NCBI GenBank assembly: GCA_031268395.1 | Contig: JAIRXI010000319.1 | Span: 1-8,115 of the forward strand | DNA from: Tannerella sp. | Lineage (GTDB): Bacteria > Bacteroidota > Bacteroidia > Bacteroidales > Tannerellaceae | Reading direction: 5' to 3' | Length of the DNA stretch: 8,115 nucleotides | Translations under genes and position numbers: made by a program | Part shown: positions 7,034-8,115 of the stretch, one piece after another | Layout: each line of letters begins with the position of its first letter | Position numbering within the stretch: the first letter of the stretch is position 1 | Notes under the pieces: generated by a model | What the model was told of the DNA's origin: nothing | The model's input: the letters and a program-made list of their open reading frames with translations, nothing else | Databases searched by the model: none

Positions 7034-7115
7034 TGTAATTTATCTGATTTTGCTAATTGTTATGACTAAAAATACATCCAATCACATTGAATCATGTAAA
7101 ATCAGACAAATCACA
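7034..7115. repeat. Long imperfect inverted repeat downstream of the ThuA gene
   Basis: The arm at 7034-7051 pairs with 7098-7115 in 16 of 18 positions. The inner core ATTTATCTGATTTT (7038-7051) matches the reverse complement of AAAATCAGACAAAT (7098-7111) in 13 of 14. The 46-nt loop is AT-rich with no ORF. The right arm begins 11 bp past the ThuA gene stop codon. It could be the transcript end structure of that gene or a remnant of a small inserted element. Confidence 0.5.
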
Positions 7116-7125
7116 GTTTAAACAT

Positions 7126-8043
7126 TTATTTTCGCTCCCGGTAGTCTTTTCGCAGAGATATCTGCGTTGCCGTCGGAAAATCGGCGGGCACAGGCTGCGT
7201 TACCTTACCGGTAGCAGCCCACTCGGCACCGCGAAGCAGCAGTGTCTGAAAACCGGCACACTGCATGGCCGTGTTATTCTCAACCGAAGTACCCGCATGT
7301 CCGAGCATGATATGAAAAATACGCGCCTTGTCGAAGTTTACCGTAAAAATCAGAGGTTCTTCGCGTCCCGAACCGCCGGTTGCCGTGTCGGAATAAGCGC
7401 TATAAAGCAAAGAGGCAATGTTGCCCGGTCCGCGCATTCGATCATAGAGTTCGTCCTGCGCATGAATCCACTGCGCTGGCAATCCCCTTACTATCGGATG
7501 TTCAGTATCCCGGTTGTTCAGTATGTACTCATGCTGTCGACCGTGCGAACCCCCGGAGCCAGGTGAAGTATCCTTCACCAGTTGGCCATCCTGCCAATAA
7601 ACATACGGCCCTGATTTTTCGTTGCGGTTACCCCAGCCTCCCAGCGCACATATCCGGTTGTATGCTTCCCAGTCGGAAAAGGCATTATCCGCCGCATGAT
7701 ATACAATAATTCCGCCGCCGTTTTCCGCAAATTCGATCAGTCTGCGGCCAGTTTCCTCCGACCAGGCCTCGCCATTGTAGTCGAGCAGCAACACGTCGCA
7801 GATACTGAAATCAGGCACAAAGTCGGACATGTCTTCTCCTGTCTCCGGCGAAATGGCAAAATCGACGGAAAAGATTCCCGAATTTTCCAGAATCTGTTTA
7901 AATACTGCGTGGCTAACCTGCCAGTTGTGATTGTTTTGTCCGGTAACGATCAGCGCTTTCAAAGGCTGTCTGCCGGAAGACGTGCACGCAAAAAATAATG
8001 CTGCACAGACAGTAAAAATGCTTCCCAATATTATTCTTTTCAT
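7126..8043 (-). CDS. ThuA-like domain lipoprotein
   Basis: Predicted lipoprotein of 305 residues with a ThuA-like (trehalose-utilisation) domain, a glutamine-amidotransferase-like fold. The N-terminus is a lipoprotein signal peptide: charged KR at 2-3, a hydrophobic stretch at 4-19, and lipobox LFFAC with Cys20. The following TSSGRQ lacks the acidic export signal of surface lipoproteins, so it probably faces the periplasm. Domain motifs: KALIVTGQNNHNW (29-41), DVLLLDYNGEAW (83-94), GGGIIVYHAADNAF (109-122), DELYDRM (197-203), and RIFHIMLGHA (241-250). The domain ends near 278 (EWAATGKV), followed by a short tail. In rhizobia ThuA works with ThuB in trehalose use via 3-keto intermediates, and Bacteroidota relatives often sit near sugar-processing genes. 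No such neighbour is visible here, so the substrate is unknown. It has its own promoter, is convergent with priA, and is divergent from an unseen gene to the right. Confidence 0.88.
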   Translation of the reverse strand: MKRIILGSIFTVCAALFFACTSSGRQPLKALIVTGQNNHNWQVSHAVFKQILENSGIFSVDFAISPETGEDMSDFVPDFSICDVLLLDYNGEAWSEETGRRLIEFAENGGGIIVYHAADNAFSDWEAYNRICALGGWGNRNEKSGPYVYWQDGQLVKDTSPGSGGSHGRQHEYILNNRDTEHPIVRGLPAQWIHAQDELYDRMRGPGNIASLLYSAYSDTATGGSGREEPLIFTVNFDKARIFHIMLGHAGTSVENNTAMQCAGFQTLLLRGAEWAATGKVTQPVPADFPTATQISLRKDYRERK

Positions 8044-8066
8044 ATAACTAATTATTATTTATCGGA

Positions 8067-8074
8067 CAAAAGTA
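8067..8074 (-). promoter_or_regulatory. Predicted -7 box of the ThuA-domain gene
   Basis: The minus strand reads TACTTTTG here, matching TAnnTTTG, 23 bp before the ATG at 8043. The predicted leader is about 17 nt, AT-rich and without a Shine-Dalgarno. A -33 element at the usual distance would fall near 8094-8098 but does not read TTTG, so the promoter may be weak or activator-dependent. Confidence 0.5.
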
Positions 8075-8095
8075 TAACATTCTATCTAAAAACTG

Positions 8096-8103
8096 TAACT
8101 TTG
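8096..8103 (+). promoter_or_regulatory. Predicted rightward -7 box for a gene beyond the window
   Basis: TAACTTTG on the plus strand matches TAnnTTTG exactly and is followed by GCTCTCCAAAAAT to the window end, a composition typical of a Bacteroidota transcription start region. The gene it would serve starts outside the window. No TTTG -33 element is seen at 19-21 bp; that position overlaps the leftward -7 box. Confidence 0.45.
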
Positions 8104-8115
8104 CTCTCCAAAAAT

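Noticed and set aside
7087..7566. 159-codon open frame on the plus strand
   Set aside because: Mostly antisense to the ThuA-domain gene. Its upstream part runs through the inverted repeat arm, and the protein resembles nothing.

Overview
The window looks like chromosomal DNA from a member of the Bacteroidales (Bacteroidota). Four observations support this. The intergenic regions carry TAnnTTTG-type -7 promoter boxes in front of three of the four genes. The leaders upstream of the start codons are AT-rich and lack clear Shine-Dalgarno sequences. The protein families (a large secreted S9 peptidase, a 339-residue IlvE, an ~820-residue PriA and a ThuA-domain lipoprotein) are typical of that group. 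The genes are fairly GC-rich and the spacers AT-rich. I cannot name the genus.

Layout from left to right: (1) 1-298 has no convincing gene. It begins with a palindromic dispersed repeat (about 6-40) and otherwise holds only a doubtful 23-codon ORF and a weak hairpin. (2) 299-3076, minus strand: a 925-residue exported prolyl-oligopeptidase-family (S9) serine peptidase with an intact Ser/Asp/His triad. (3) 3077-3385: a divergent promoter region with a -7 box for each flanking gene. Between the boxes lies a nested, symmetric inverted-repeat element of about 180 bp. (4) 3386-4405, plus: ilvE, branched-chain aminotransferase. (5) 4445-6907, plus: priA, the replication-restart helicase, 39 bp behind ilvE in the same reading frame and probably cotranscribed. 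(6) 6908-7125: the convergent spacer between priA and the next gene. It contains a perfect short hairpin, a decayed second copy of it, and a separate long inverted repeat. (7) 7126-8043, minus: a ThuA-like-domain lipoprotein. (8) 8044-8115: a divergent promoter region with a -7 box for the ThuA gene and another facing right, towards a gene beyond the window.

The genes do not form one pathway. ilvE and priA are a housekeeping pair linked by position, and the two minus-strand genes encode exported proteins (one a peptidase, one probably related to carbohydrate metabolism). I see no defence system, CRISPR array, transposase, prophage gene, tRNA or rRNA. The main unexplained material is non-coding: the nested palindromic element at 3156-3337, which shares a sequence core with the repeat at the left edge, and the hairpins at 6945-7115. 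The most notable protein-level oddity is a set of motif changes in PriA, including DEEQ where PriA normally has DEEH.
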